64,000 bases of DNA from Dipteris shenzhenensis (GCA_047967505.1 CM106540.1); one strand, 5' to 3'; shown: positions 23,090 to 35,292, numbered from the stretch's first letter. Translations and numbers: made by a program. Notes: a model not told the origin generated them from the sequence alone.

Positions 23090-26000
23090 ACTTCCCCTGC
23101 GATTGCATCAGTGCTCATTGAAGATTAGATTTTACAAAAATCTCCATGTTAACTAGATTGGCAACAGTGCCATGCCAAACAACCCTTTAGCTACTTGAAC
23201 ATTCAATGAGAATGGCACTAGTGCCAATCTCTTTTTTGGCAATCATCACAAAGAGGATCGCATCAGTGCCCACTGAAGGTTACATTTTAGAGAAATCTCC
23301 ATGTTAACTAGATTGTCAGCACTGCCATACCAAACATCCCTTTAGCTAAGAGGTGACATAACTAGACTAGCAGCAGTGCCATGCTAAACATCCCTTTAGA
23401 TACTTCAACCTTTAGGCTATGGCTGAGCCATCCACATACTCTCATAGATTAAGAATGGCACAGGTGCCAATCTCATTTGTGACATTCATCTCAAAGAGGA
23501 GAACATCAATGCCAATCTCATTTGTGACATTCATCTCAAAGAGGATCACATCAGAGCCAATCTCATTTGTGCTTTGAACATAACTAGATTAGCATCAGTG
23601 CCATGCTAAAAAATATCCATGTTAACTAGATTGGTAGCAGTGCCATGCCAAAGACCCCTTTAGCTACTTCAACCTTTAGGCTATGGGGGAGCCATCCACA
23701 AATTCTCATGGATTAAGAATGGCAGAGGTGTCATTCTCTATGAGAATGGCACTAGTGCCAATCTCTTTTGTGACAGTCATCACAAAGAGGATCACATCAA
23801 TGCCCACTGAAGGTTACATTTTAGAGAAATCTCCATGTTAACTATATTGGCATCAGTTCCATGCTAAACATCAATTTAGCTAAGAGGGTCATGACATAAC
23901 TAGATTGGCAACAGTGCCAATTTAATGCTTCAACATTCAGGCTATGAGGGAGCCATCACAAAGAGGATCACATCAGTGCCCACTAAAGGTTAGATTTTAT
24001 AAAAATCTCCATGTTAACTGTATTGGCATCAGTGCCATGATAAACATCCCTTTAGCTAAGAGATGACATAACTAGCAGTGCCATTCTTAACATCCCTGTA
24101 GCTACTTCAACCTTTAGGCTATGAGGGAGCCATGCACAAATTCTCATGAATTAAGAAGGCACAGGTGCCATTCTCTAATAGAATGGCATTGGTAGTCATC
24201 ACAAAGAGAAATCTCCAAGTTAACTAGATTGACAGTAGTGCCATTCCAAACATTCCTTTAGCTACTTCAACCTTCAGGCTATGAGGGAGCCATCCACAAA
24301 ATCATGGATTAAGAATGGCATAGGTGCCAATCTCTTTTGTGACAGTCATCACAAAGAGAATGGCATAGGTGCCATTCTCTATCAGAATGGCACTGGTACC
24401 AATCTCTTTTGTGATAGTCATCACAAAGAGAAATCTCAATGTTAACTAGATTGGCAGTAGTGCCATGCCAAACATCCCTTTAGCTACTTCAACCTTCAGG
24501 CTATGAGGGAGCCACCCACAAACTCTCTTGGATTAAGAATGGCACTGGTGCCAATCTCATTTGTGCTTTGAACATAACTAGATTGGCAACAATGCCATTC
24601 TAAATATCCCTTTAGCTTCTTCAACCTTGAGGCTATGAGGAAGCCATCCACAAACTCTCATGGATTAAGAATGGCACAAGTGCCATTCTCTATTAGAATG
24701 GCGCTGGTGCCAATCTCTTTTGTGAGACAGTCATCACAAAGAGAAATCTCCAAGTTAACTAAACATCCCTTTAGCTAAGAGGTGGCATAACTAGATTGGC
24801 AGCAGTGCCATTCTAAACATCCCTTTAGCTACTTCAACCTTTAGACTCCTTCCACAAATTCTCATGGATTAAGAATGGCAGAGGTGCCAATTTGTTTTTT
24901 GATAGTCATCACTCAGAGGATCACATCAGTGCCCACTGAAGATTAGATTTTAGAGAAATTTTAGAGAAATTTCCTTGTTAACTATATTGGCATCAGTGCC
25001 ATGCTAAGCATCCCTTTAGCTAAGAGATGACATAACTAGATTGGCAGCAGTGCCATGCGAAGAGCTGACAACTAGAATGGCAGTAGTGCCATTCTAAACA
25101 TGCCTTTAGCTACTTCAACCTTTAGGCTATGGGGGAGCCATCCACAAACTCTCATGGATTAAGAATGGCAAAGGTGCCATTCTCTATGAGAATGGCAGTG
25201 GGGCCAATCTCTTTTATAACAGCCATCACATAGAGGATCACATCAGTGCCCACCAAAGTTTAGATTTTAGAGAAATATCCATGTTAATTATATTGGCATC
25301 AATGACTTGCTAAACATCCCTTTAGTTAAGAGGTGACATAAATAGATTGGAAGTAGTGCCATTCTAAGCATCCCTCTAGCTACTTCAACCTTTAGCCTAT
25401 GGGGGAACCATCCACAAACTCTCATGGATTAAGAATGGCATAGGTGCCATTCTCTATGAGAATAGCACCAGTGGTAATCTCTTTTGTGACAGCCCTCACA
25501 AAGAGGATCACATCACTGCCCACTAAAGGTTAGATTTTAGAGAAATATCCATGTTAACTATATTGGCATTAGTGCAAATCTCATTTGTGCTTTGAAATAT
25601 CAATGTTAACTAGATTGGCAATAGTTCCATGCCAAGATCCAAACACCCCTTTAGCTAATTCAACATTCAGCCTACGAGGGAGCCATCCACAAACTCTCAT
25701 TGATTAAGAATGACAAAGGTACCACATTGGTGCCAATCTCTTTTGTAACAATCATCATAAAGAGGATCACATTAGTGCCATGCTAAACATCCCTTTAGCT
25801 ACTTCAACCTTTAGCCTATGAGGGAGCCATCCACAAACTCTCATGGATAGAGAATGGCATAGGTGCCATTCTCTATTAGAATGGCACTAGTGCCAATCTC
25901 TTTTGTGACAATCATCACAAAGAGAAATCTCCAAGCTCAGTAGATTGGCAGCAGTGTCATTCCAAACATCCCTTTAGCTACTTCAACCTTCAAGCTATGA

Positions 26001-26782
26001 GGGAGCCATCCACAAACTCTCATGGATTAAGAATGGCACTCGTGCCAATCTCTTTTGTGACAGTCATCACAAAGAGAATGGCACCTGTGCCATTCTCTAT
26101 CAGAATGGCATTGGTGCCAATCTCTTTTGTGATAGTGATCACAAAGAAAAATCTCCATGTTAACTAGATTGGCAGGAGTGCCATGCCAAACATCCCTGTA
26201 GCTACTTCAATCTTCAAGCTCCATCCACAAACTCTCATTGATTAAGAATGGCACTGGTGTCAATCTCATTTGTGCTTTGAACATAACTAAATTGGCAGAA
26301 ATGCCATTCTAAATATCCCTTTAGCTACTTCAACCTTGAGGCTATGAGGAAGCCATTCACAAACTCTCATGGATTAAGAATGGCACAAGTGTCATTCTCT
26401 ATTAGAATGGCACTGGTGCCAATCTCTTTTGTGATGTCATCACAAAGAGAAATCTCCAAGTTAACTAGACATCCCTTTAGCTAAGAGGTGGCATAACTAG
26501 ATTGGTAGCAGTGCCATTCTAAACATCCCTTTAGCTACTTCAACCTTTAGGCTATGGGGGAGCCATCCACAAAATCTCATGGATTAAGAATGGCAAAGGT
26601 TGGCGCCAATCTCTTTTTTGACAGTCATCATTATAAAGAGGATCACATCAGTGCCCACTGAAGATTATATTTTAGAGAAATCTCCATGTTAACTAAATTG
26701 GCATCAGTGCCATGCTAAGCATCCCTTTAGCTAAGAGATGACATAACTAGATTGGCAGCAGTGCCATGCCAAGAGGTGACAA
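23090..26782. repeat. 3.7-kb palindrome-rich satellite array
   Basis: The array is built from a small set of modules in varying order: TTAACTAGATTGGCAGCAGT, CATCCCTTTAGCTACTTCAA, CTATGAGGGAGCCATCCACA, CTCATGGATTAAGAATGGCA, and CAATCTCTTTTGTGACAGTC. Anchor spacing on GGATTAAGAATGGCA varies from about 131 to 290 bp (one gap 439), so no simple monomer holds. Anchors at about 24305, 24531, 24662 and 24867 recur in order at about 26021, 26239, 26371 and 26580, a higher-order period near 1.71 kb. Many joints are short palindromes, such as GGCACTGGTGCC and AGAATGGCACAGGTGCCATTCT. The array ends abruptly at copia element A. No gene lies within it. Confidence 0.9.
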
Positions 26783-26944
26783 CTATTCCCAGCATCATTT
26801 GCCACAAGCCTTTCAATTCAGATCGGATTTAATATATTGCAGTTCTATCTTCACCGACAGTTCAAATTTCACTTGGCACAGTCAGTGTTTTGCAGTTGAT
26901 TCATATAGAGATTTTCATGAGACTTTGAGTACATTTCTTGCACC

Positions 26945-27198
26945 ATGTCTACAACTAGCAACCTCAATCTGGAGGCATCTGCTAAGCTAGACAACTCCAA
27001 TTACAGCACATGGAAATACCGAATGGAGACTATTATTGTACTTCAGGACAAATGGGATTATGTCAATGGATCTACACCTAGACCATTGGATGATCCAATC
27101 AGCAGCAGCTCTACTCCACCTGTTGTCACAGCACTAAGAGCGAGATCTACAGCTACACAAATAGTTTTTGCCCCTGTAGCACATGCTACCATTGCCCG
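26945..27198 (+). pseudogene. Copia element A gag, N-terminal piece
   Basis: The frame starts with Met at 26945 and reads KLDNSNYSTWKYRMET, the typical start of copia gag (small N-terminal gag domain followed by a UBN2-like domain). It is cut at 27198 by the minus-strand copia LTR. The last codons run into the duplicated GCCCG and resume in frame after the insertion, at 32239. Confidence 0.85.
27194..27198. other. Target site duplication GCCCG, left copy
   Basis: GCCCG at 27194-27198 matches 32239-32243 on the far side of the inserted minus-strand copia. A 5-bp duplication is the usual size for copia integration. Confidence 0.9.
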
Positions 27199-27369
27199 TG
27201 AGAGTGCTCTCAACGGATGCAAGAACGGAAGAGGGAGAGAGAGAAATAGAGAGCCACACAAGTTTTTGGTGGGTGCAAAACACCCTAATCTTCTTTTTCA
27301 TTCATTTATATATGTGTTTAAGTATTGTACATAACCGGGGTAAAGGCACAGTGACCTTTAACCCCCACG
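27199..27369 (-). repeat. 3' LTR of the minus-strand copia
   Basis: It starts TGAGAGTGCTC and corresponds to 32095-32238, but carries 27 extra bases near its right end flanked by TAACC on both sides. Its terminal base pair is CG where the other LTR has CA. The adjacent pyrimidine-rich DNA (CCTCCCACTT) gives a polypurine tract on the minus strand. Confidence 0.85.
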
Positions 27370-27769
27370 ACCTCCCACTTAAAGAACAATGTGCCTTTAA
27401 GGGAGAACAACTAGTGAGCATACTATCCAATGCCCATCAATACACGACAATACTCAAACCGCTGACTAGATAGACTCTTCGTCAGCATATCTGCAAGGTT
27501 ATCATCTATATGAACCTTGACAAGCTCTATGTGCTTGTCCTCAAGTACCTGCCTGATGAAATGGTACCTGACCTCAATGTGTTTGGTCTTTGCATGAAAG
27601 ACCGGATTCCGTGCTAGCTGAATAGCACTCATGGAATCACTATGCAATGTCGGTACACCTGTATGAATCCCCAAATCTCCCACCAGCCGATCAAGCCATA
27701 TAGCCTCCTTGCAACCCTCTGTGGCTGCAACATACTCAGCCTCTGTGGTAGACAAAGCAACGCACTTCT

Positions 27770-28421
27770 GTGCACGAGACATCCACGACACTGCACCACC
27801 TGCAAAGGTGAACACATAACCAGAAGTGGATCTCCTACTATCCACATGCCCTGCATAGTCTGAATCTATGTACCCAAGTACACGCATGTCTCCTCTATCA
27901 AAGCATATGCACATCTCTTTGGTACCCTTCATGTACCTCATGATGCACTTAGCTGCCTCCCAATGCCTCTTTCCTGGATTAGCCATATACTGGCTAAGAA
28001 CTCCCATTGCAAATGCAATGTCTGGTCTAGTAGCTATCATAGCATACATAAGACTCCCAACCGCTGATGCATAAGGAACCTTGGCCATCATGGCCCTCTC
28101 CTCATCTGATTTGGGAATATCTGTATGACTCAATTTCACATATGGAGGCAATGGAGTACTCACTTCTGTGCGCGAGACATCCACGACACTGCACCACCTG
28201 CAAAGGTAAACACATAACCAGAAGTGGATCTCCTACTATCCACATGCCCAGCATAGTCTGAATCTGTGTACTCAAGTACACGCATGTCTCCTCTACCAAA
28301 GTAGATGCACATCTCCTTAGTACCCTTCATGTACCTCATGATGCACTTAACTACCTCTCAATGCCTCTTTCTTGGATAAGCCATATACCGGCTAACAACT
28401 ACCACTGCAAATGCAATGTCC
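27770..28421. repeat. ~254-bp direct duplication of the RNase H-coding stretch
   Basis: 27770-28023 is repeated at 28168-28421 with about 90% or better identity, beginning CGAGACATCCACGACACTGC and ending at GCAAATGCAATGTC. The right copy then runs straight into integrase sequence, so this junction marks where the RT region was lost. Confidence 0.85.
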
Positions 28422-28895
28422 AAACTCTTACTAGGTGATCTATTGATCACATGCACTGCAGTCTTCATTGCCTCAGCCCAAAAGCCACTAGAAAGACTTG
28501 CATTGGAAAGCATGCATTGCAACCTTTCTTGAATGATACGGTTCATCTTTTCTGCAACTGGATTTTGCTCTGGAGTATGAGGGGATGTGAGCTCCCTCTT
28601 AATTCCACGTGTATCACAGAAATGCTCCCTCTTAATTTCTTGGATAAGCCATATACCGGCTAACAACTGCCACTGCAAATGCAATGTCCAAACTCTTACT
28701 AGGTGATCTATTGATCACATGCACTGCAGTCTTCATTGCCTCAGCCCAAAAGCCACCAGAAAGACTTGCATTGGAAAGCATGCATTGCAACCTTTCTTGA
28801 ATGATACGGTTCATCTTTTCTGCAACTGGATTTTGCTCTGGAGTATGAGGGGATGTGAGCTCCCTCTTAATTCCACGTGTATCACAGAAATGCTA
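28371..28895. repeat. ~257-bp tandem duplication of the integrase-end stretch
   Basis: 28371-28627 and 28639-28895 (offset 268 bp) are nearly identical, from CTTGGATAAGCCATATACCG to CACGTGTATCACAGAAATGC. Both hold the same fusion between RNase H-side and integrase-side sequence, so the duplication came after the fusion. Confidence 0.9.
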
Positions 28896-30646
28896 AAAGT
28901 CATGAGAGAGATACTCTCCACCATTGTCAGTCTGTAGGCATTTAAGCGTTCTACCTGACTGATTCTCAACAAAGGCCAGCCATTTTTGAAATACCTGGAA
29001 CACATCACTCTCCCGAGCTATAGCATAAGCCCGCACTTTTCTAGTTGCATCATCAATGAATGTCACATAGTATTCAGCCCCGCCTAATGACTGTGTAGGC
29101 ATGGGACCACATACATCTGAATGCACCAAATCAAGCTTTTCAAACTCTTTCTTTCCCCTTCTTTTATGAGCTGATTTAGTCTACTTCCCATAGAGACAGT
29201 GCTCACAAAATTCAAAATTAGAGAAACTCAAATGCGGTACATAACCCAAATGGCATCAGAGTTTCATCCCATTTTGGCTCATATGGCCCAACCGGCAATG
29301 TCATAAAGAAGTGCTTGGCTGCTCGGTTATTGCAACAACATGATTAAATACCCCTGGTACATGTAAGGGATACAAAGTCCCACACTTGGCACCCCTAGCC
29401 AAAAGCATAGAGCCCTTTTGAATTTTCCAACTATGAAAGCCAAAAGTGGTGTGAAAACTAGCATCATCTAGCTGACCCACTGAAATAAGACTCTTGGTCA
29501 ACTTAGGCACATGTCTCACATGTTTCAAAATAAATGCAGACCCATTTGCAAAAGAAAACTTTATGTCACCTACTCCCACTATGTCACATGCATAGTCATT
29601 TCCAAGATGCACACAACTTGTCTTTCCACTGTCATAAGTGGAGAACCATTCCCTATGGGGAGTAACATGGAATGAAGCACTAGAATCCAAAATCCAATCC
29701 TGGGAATATGCATCATCTGAAGTGATAAGCAACTCTGTAGATAAACTAGACATGAAGATAATGTCATTGTCACTATCATGTGTGACTGCATTGATCTCCT
29801 CGATCTTCACTTTTCCTTTGTCCTCCCTTGGACTCTCTTCCTTTTGATTTGCACCCCAATTTGCATTCTTTTTCTTATTCTTTTGCTCTCTTTTCAGCTT
29901 GTAGCAATCCTTTTTCATATGGCCCTTCTTGCCACAGTGGTAACACTCAATGTTCCGTGCCCTAGATTTGCTATGAGACTTTCCTCTTTCTTGGGACTTT
30001 CCCCTAAATTGTGATCTGCCCCTTTGCACATTTAAGGTTGCATCCTACTTGTTGTCATCCATAGACTTCCGTCTAATCTCCTCGGCCAACAAGTTACCCA
30101 CAACATCATCAAATTTCAGTACTCCACCAGGTGCAGAGTTACTGACAGCTGTATGGAAGGTATCCCATGAGGATGGCAATGAAATAAGAGAAATATTGCC
30201 TTAGCCTCCGCATCAAATATCATCTTCTAAGCTTGAAGCTGGCTAAAAATAATATTGAATTCATTCAAGTGAGAAGCAATGGAGACCCCTTCCTTCATTT
30301 GCAGCTCAAACAACCTCTTCATGAGGTAAACTTTATTAGAGGCAGTTTCCTTTTCATAAGTGGCACATAGTTTCTTCCACAAATCTTCCGTAGTCTGCTC
30401 ATTTACTACTGTGAAATAAACTGACTCTGCAAGATAAAGTCTAATAGTAGATTTTGCTAATGCATCCAACTCATTCCAATCATCCTCAGACATATTTGCA
30501 AGCTTAGCTTCAATCCCTACCAAGGGTTTAATCTACTTCTTTTGAATAAGCACATCCCTTATTTGTTCTTTCCACAAAGAAAAGTTTGTCCCATGAAAAA
30601 TTTTAATGCTAAAAAACTCCTTTTCAGACATGGAAGAGGATGCCAT

Positions 30647-32080
30647 GATGCAAATGAAGCAAAAATCCCAAATGCTAGTTTCTATAAGAGAGAATCACAC
30701 CAAATACCAGGTGCACCCAAATGTGTATGCCACAATAGAGTGAAATATTACCAAAACTCATGTCTCAAAGCATCTGACTCATGTGCATATACTATGCATC
30801 CATATGAGCAAATCTGGCCTAAAAGAAAATGCCAACTGCAATGGCAATCCAAAATGCCAATAAGTGCCAAACGACTCAAGCATAAACCCATCCACTAGCA
30901 TATGCATTAATAATATCTCATCCAAGAGAGCATAGCACTATCAGTGCATCACCTGCAATGTGTCAAAGCTGTCCCTCAGCATAAAATAGCATCCATGTGC
31001 AAAGCGTCCATAAAAATAACATCCCATAAGGCAATTTGGGCCTATCAATGCATCCAATAAGGACCATAATGTATCCAAATGGCCTATAAATCATCCACTG
31101 CAACCCAATGCACACCACGAATGAGCGCACACTGCTCAAATTGCAACCAAAGTGATCTGCATAAGGTATGCTCAAGAAATCATAGTCCCACGATAATGAC
31201 CGCTATTGAAAATAGAACCTGAGATGCCTCAAAACATGGGCGCCATTGATAATCGGACTCAGCAAGAAAATTTGCAAATATCTCTCTCCTACTGAAACTC
31301 CAAAATCCCAACCGATGAGTGAGAAATGGGAGTCAACACTTATCCACTGCCATGTGGCATAAATCTAAGGTTCAAAACCTTAGAATGAAAAATGCATTAG
31401 AGAGAGATGAAATCGAATATACAGAGATCTATAACTCTGAAAATCCTCCATCGAATCACGTAAGAACTGATAGGTAGGGGTTTTTGGGCGTCTGGAACGC
31501 AATGGGATAGACGGTTTTAGAAACCGTGGTCTCAATCACTAGGTCCAACACATGGACTGAAAAACGTTTTTGGAAACAGAGCTATTTGAAAACTCTACTG
31601 GAGTGCGAATGATGAGCAACATAGAAGTTTTAGGACTCCTAAGTCCACCGGAACTACTAGATCTGCAAATGGTTGCTCCAAACTTGAGTTCCAACACTTG
31701 GGCAAAAAAACGCAGAAACTGACACAGTGAGTTAGAAATCCAATGAAATGATCCCAGATTCAAGAATGAAGGTGTTTCCAAGCTCTTGAAGTGAAATGGA
31801 TACCAAAAGCAAGCAATAGTTGCCTCTACAAGTCAATACAGAGTCTCTGTCATCGAACAGAATAGGAAAAGCTCAAAAAATGACTTTTTCTTTGAAAACA
31901 CTTAACAGGCTCTCAAAACCACTTCGCAAAACCAAAGTGACTTTTCCAAAGGTTCCTCCAAGGTCTCTACACACTCGGATGCAAGTAAAGTCACCCACAA
32001 AGCTTCCCACAGAGCTTCTCCTTCCTCCCATAGAGCTGCTGAGCTTCAAGCATTCACGCATGCTCAGCTAGATCAATCGG
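30647..32080 (-). other. Long leader of the minus-strand copia, no coding domain
   Basis: 1.4 kb lies between the primer site and the gag start. Only short frames occur (such as 31539-31781 minus, 31820-32071 plus) and none is recognisable. A leader of this length is long for copia. Confidence 0.6.
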
Positions 32081-32092
32081 GCTCTGATACCA
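32081..32092 (-). promoter_or_regulatory. Primer binding site, initiator Met tRNA type
   Basis: The reverse complement reads TGGTATCAGAGC, two bases inside the 5' LTR end at 32095. It marks the 5' end of the minus-strand element and its orientation. Confidence 0.93.
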
Positions 32093-32094
32093 GC

Positions 32095-32238
32095 TGAGAG
32101 TGCTCGCAACAGAAGCAAGAACGGAAGAGGGAGAGAGAGTAACAAAGAGCCACACAAGTTTTTAGTGGGTGCAGAACACCCTAATCTTCTTTTTCATTCA
32201 TTTATATATGTGTTTGAGTATTGTATATAACCCCCACA
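32095..32238 (-). repeat. 5' LTR of the minus-strand copia, 144 bp
   Basis: It starts TGAGAGTGCTC and ends CCCCCACA in plus reading, giving TG...CA termini, followed at once by the target duplication GCCCG at 32239-32243. LTRs this short are at the low end for copia. Confidence 0.92.
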
Positions 32239-33369
32239 GCCCGAGCTCAGGCAGAATGGGATAATAAAGACAAGTACGCATATCATCTAATCAAGCAGAA
32301 TGTGCAAGATGTCATGCTAAGATAGCTCAACACAGTCAAGACATCGAAAGAAGCATGGCATATGTTCGTAGCTCTATACAAGTCTAAGAACACTTCTAGG
32401 ATTCTCACACTGAGAAACCAAATCAACCAAAGTTTACACAATAGCAATGAAACTAGTCATGCTTACATATTCAGAATCAAATACTACAACAATCAACTCA
32501 CAACAGTAGTAGGAGAGACCATGAATCTAGCATAAATGGTTCAAGTCATCTTGAATGGACTAGGATACAAGAATCTAGTCCATAGTATTGCCATCCAATG
32601 GCAAATTCTGACACTAGAAGAGCTCCAATCAGTCTGACTTGGTGAAGAACTCAGGATGTAGGAAATTCATACTCAAAAAGGTAATTCTAATGATCAGGCA
32701 TTCACAGCTTCAGATAGAAGTAGAGCAGAGGCAGAGGCAGAGGCAAAGGTAGATCATTCCAGAGAAGTGGTCATCATCAACAAAACAGACTCATTAGCAA
32801 AATCAGCATCAGCATCATCCTTAGCAACATCAGAATCAGCAAAGAGGAAATCATTCCAATCAAGGAAGATTCCAAGGACGAGGGAATGCATCCACCAATG
32901 TGTCAAACATCTAGTGCAACTACTGTCACAAGTTTGGACACTATGAAAGAGATTGCTACAAGACATAGTACGACCAAAGCGGTCAATCCAATAGTAATCA
33001 AGGGAATTTCCACGGCAGAGGAAATCATCATGGTGGACATTCTAGTCACAATCATTTTGCAAATGAACATGGGAATATGTTTCTTGCAAATGAGGAAATG
33101 CAACAAACTGATATAGTGTAACTAGACACTAATTGCAATCCCAAAGAGGAATTTAGCTATCAAGTCGACCAAGTAGAATAGGATCCTTGGTATATCGACA
33201 GCGGTGCATCATCTCACATGACAAATCATTAGGAATGGTTCACAGAGATGAAACCATTAGAAGGCCAAAAAAATGTCATCTACATAGCAGACAATACACC
33301 GAATCTAGTTCAAGGAACATGTGTTATCCCTATGAACAATTTCACTAGTACAAAAGGATTGGTGAAAGA
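32239..33369 (+). pseudogene. Copia element A gag (C-terminal part) and protease start
   Basis: It continues the gag frame interrupted at 27198 (ARAQAEWDNKDKYAYHL). Several stops and shifts follow, though the UBN2-type gag remains readable (SKEAWHMFVALYKSKN). A CCHC knuckle CNYCHKFGHYERDC is at 32915-32956. The protease active site WYIDSGASSHM lies near 33188-33220. The frame is cut at 33369 by the 2.2-kb gag-only element and resumes at 35581. Confidence 0.87.
33365..33369. other. Target site duplication AAAGA, left copy
   Basis: AAAGA at 33365-33369 matches 35581-35585. With one copy and the insert removed, the element A frame reads straight through. Confidence 0.9.
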
Positions 33370-33657
33370 TGTTGGGATATCTCAAGGTGTATGCCTCAGG
33401 CACACCTTATGTTTCTATGTGTGAGTGCTAGAGGCACAGTTAGGTACCCACAAGCACAGTTAGGTGGTGGAAAGCCACATAGGATGATTGAGAGAATCTA
33501 GAAGCAGATTGAGGAGATGATTGTGGAGCTCTGAAGTCATCAGTGATGTCAGTGAGCTTGTATGAGGTGCCTACTTAAGGACCTCACTTTTCTTCATTCC
33601 ATAAGCAAGTATTCTGAGTTTGTGTCCACTCTACTCTTTCCTTTCAGTATTCCAACA
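33370..33657 (+). repeat. 5' LTR of gag-only element copy 1
   Basis: 288 bp, TGTTGGGATATC at the start and TTCCAACA at the end. It is followed directly by the Met-tRNA primer site TGGTATCAGAGCC (33658-33670). Confidence 0.95.
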
Positions 33658-34516
33658 TGGTATCAGAGCCCTTTGATCCCCCTTGAGCCCATTTCTGCCA
33701 CATCATCATCTTCTTCTTCATCTTCTTCTTCTCCATTTTCCTCTTTCTTCCCAAAATCTTTGAGAGCTTGGTTCTCCACCTACAAACGACCATTGCCCAA
33801 ACCCTGTAAGCTGGAAACTCCTCTAGTATGGGCGAACTTCCACCTGCAAGCAATTGAAGAAAAAACGTCTGTGGTGGTTGCCATTCTCCAAACAGCGAAT
33901 TTCTTCTGTTGCTCAATACTCCCTGCCTACTCTGCCATTGCCTGAGCCCTCTTAGGAGTAGATGGGCGACCTCAAGACGAAGATTTTGAGCCATTTTTTA
34001 GGTCATTTGGTTTAGTAACGAGGGAGAAATCGTCAAAACTCAGTTTCAGCCTGTAGCAACTCTTCCGGGCAAAAGTGCGCACCATTTCGTCCAACCTCTG
34101 TGCTGGACCCTCTTTGGTATATGAGCTTTCTTTTGCTTTAGAAAGCCCTCTTTTCCTTGCTTTGAAGAGTGAGCTACAAGCCCTCCAAGGTCAGCTTTTC
34201 AGTTTTGACAGTTTTGGACAAGTTTTTGAAGATGATGCTACATAAAATGCTACTCTAGCATTTCTAGTTTTTTGAAACTTTCAATAACTTCAGTACAAGT
34301 GTGGCTTCAATTTTGTTTTGAATTGCTAGACCTGGTTTTGATTGGAAAGTATTCATTTTAGCCACTTCTATGAAGCATGTAAGAAGAAGCATCATTGTTT
34401 GAAATTTGGTCACAAGACTTTGCTACATTAAATGCTTGTATTTTGAAGCATTTCAGTTGTTATTCTAAGCCCTGTAAGAGAGAAGACACTGCCCAACACC
34501 TGGGTTAGACCCTCTC

Positions 34517-34924
34517 ATGGCTTGCTTATGCAAAATATGTGAAAAGCCAAAACATAAAGCAATGTCTTGTTATGCTACAAAGGATGAAAATGTCAACCTG
34601 ACTTCCTTGTTGAAGATTGCCAAGACAATGGTTGCCAAAAAGGAAGCAACTACAAAGCCAGAGATCTACCCTCTCCTGGCACTTTTATTTGACTCCAAGT
34701 ATAAGAAAAAGATGAAGGTCAGATACCTAAAATATGCTTCTCTACACAACTATGGAGATGACAAGATAATTGTTCTCTTGAAGGATATGATTTTTAGATC
34801 CACTTGTTCTCTCATAGTACCATCTTATAAGGCACTAGACACTGCCCATGTGGTAAGACCTTGCCTTGACATGGATATTTTGCCTCCACAAGATGAGGCA
34901 TCCCATGAAGATTATGCATTTTAA
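34517..34924 (+). pseudogene. Shortened gag of gag-only element copy 1 (135 aa frame)
   Basis: It begins at the same ATG context (ACCCTCTCATGGCT) as the fuller gag of the second copy at 59588 but jumps almost at once to a CCHC knuckle CKICEKPKHKAMSC, so the main gag body is missing. It then reads KKEATTKPE, a divergent middle part of unknown origin, and the shared end PPQDEASHEDYAF. The frame is open. It might still encode a small peptide, but as a gag it lacks the assembly domain. The tail match with the second copy is strong evidence of common origin. Confidence 0.75.
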
Positions 34925-35292
34925 AACATCTCTATGTATGCTCCAGATCTCTCTTTTTATGTCAAGGTACTCAGCCTGGATAGTCCTCCAAAATGAATGA
35001 AAATAAACTATTGTATTTTGTGTGTTTTGTAAACACCTCTGGTCACCTTATGATGTAGGCCATGTATTGTTCCATGGTACCTCTTGTAGACATTGTGTGC
35101 ATGTACATGCAGGGGAGATAACCATTGGAAGGTCTTTTTGTATCCCTTTTGTTTACCTTACACCCAAGGGAACCCTTGCTAGCATGAGAACCTAGCCATA
35201 GATTTATCCTTGACCACCATGAGATGGCATGAGAAACTATGAGACTAGATGTATCCTTGACATAGCCTGAGGCATTTCCTTGAGGGGGGGTT

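Larger units (their letters stand above)
27423..30646 (-). pseudogene. Copia gag-pol pseudogene lacking most of reverse transcriptase
   Basis: Gag starts at the ATG read from 30646 (MASSSMSEKEFF) and is broken by a stop near 30530. A CCHC knuckle CYHCGKKGHMKKDC lies at about 29905-29946. Protease has WILDSSAS where D-S/T-G-A is expected. Integrase begins at 29129 (HSDVCGPM) with TDNGGEY and PEQNPVAEKMNR carrying the D,D,E residues. After INRSPSKSLD, where the linker and RT should follow, the frame jumps to RNase H-proximal sequence. RNase H at 27423-28184 is intact-looking (YIDSDYAGHVDSRRSTSGYVF, ALSTTEAEYVA, ADMLTKSL). Stops, shifts and two internal duplications make it a pseudogene. Confidence 0.9.
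27199..32238 (-). mobile_element. Minus-strand Ty1/copia element inserted in element A gag (5.04 kb)
   Basis: It is bounded by two LTRs (27199-27369 and 32095-32238) and a 5-bp duplication GCCCG. A Met-tRNA primer site lies at 32081-32092, read as TGGTATCAGAGC on the minus strand. The two LTRs differ at about 11 of 144 aligned positions, plus a 27-bp extra segment in the left one. Internally, on the minus strand, there is a long leader (30647-32080), gag, protease and integrase, then a rearranged stretch where the reverse transcriptase should be, and RNase H. It is not autonomous in its present form. Confidence 0.92.

Noticed and set aside
20870-26782. CRISPR-like array
   Set aside because: Repeat units are degenerate, spacers are not unique sequences, and the context is a plant nuclear satellite.
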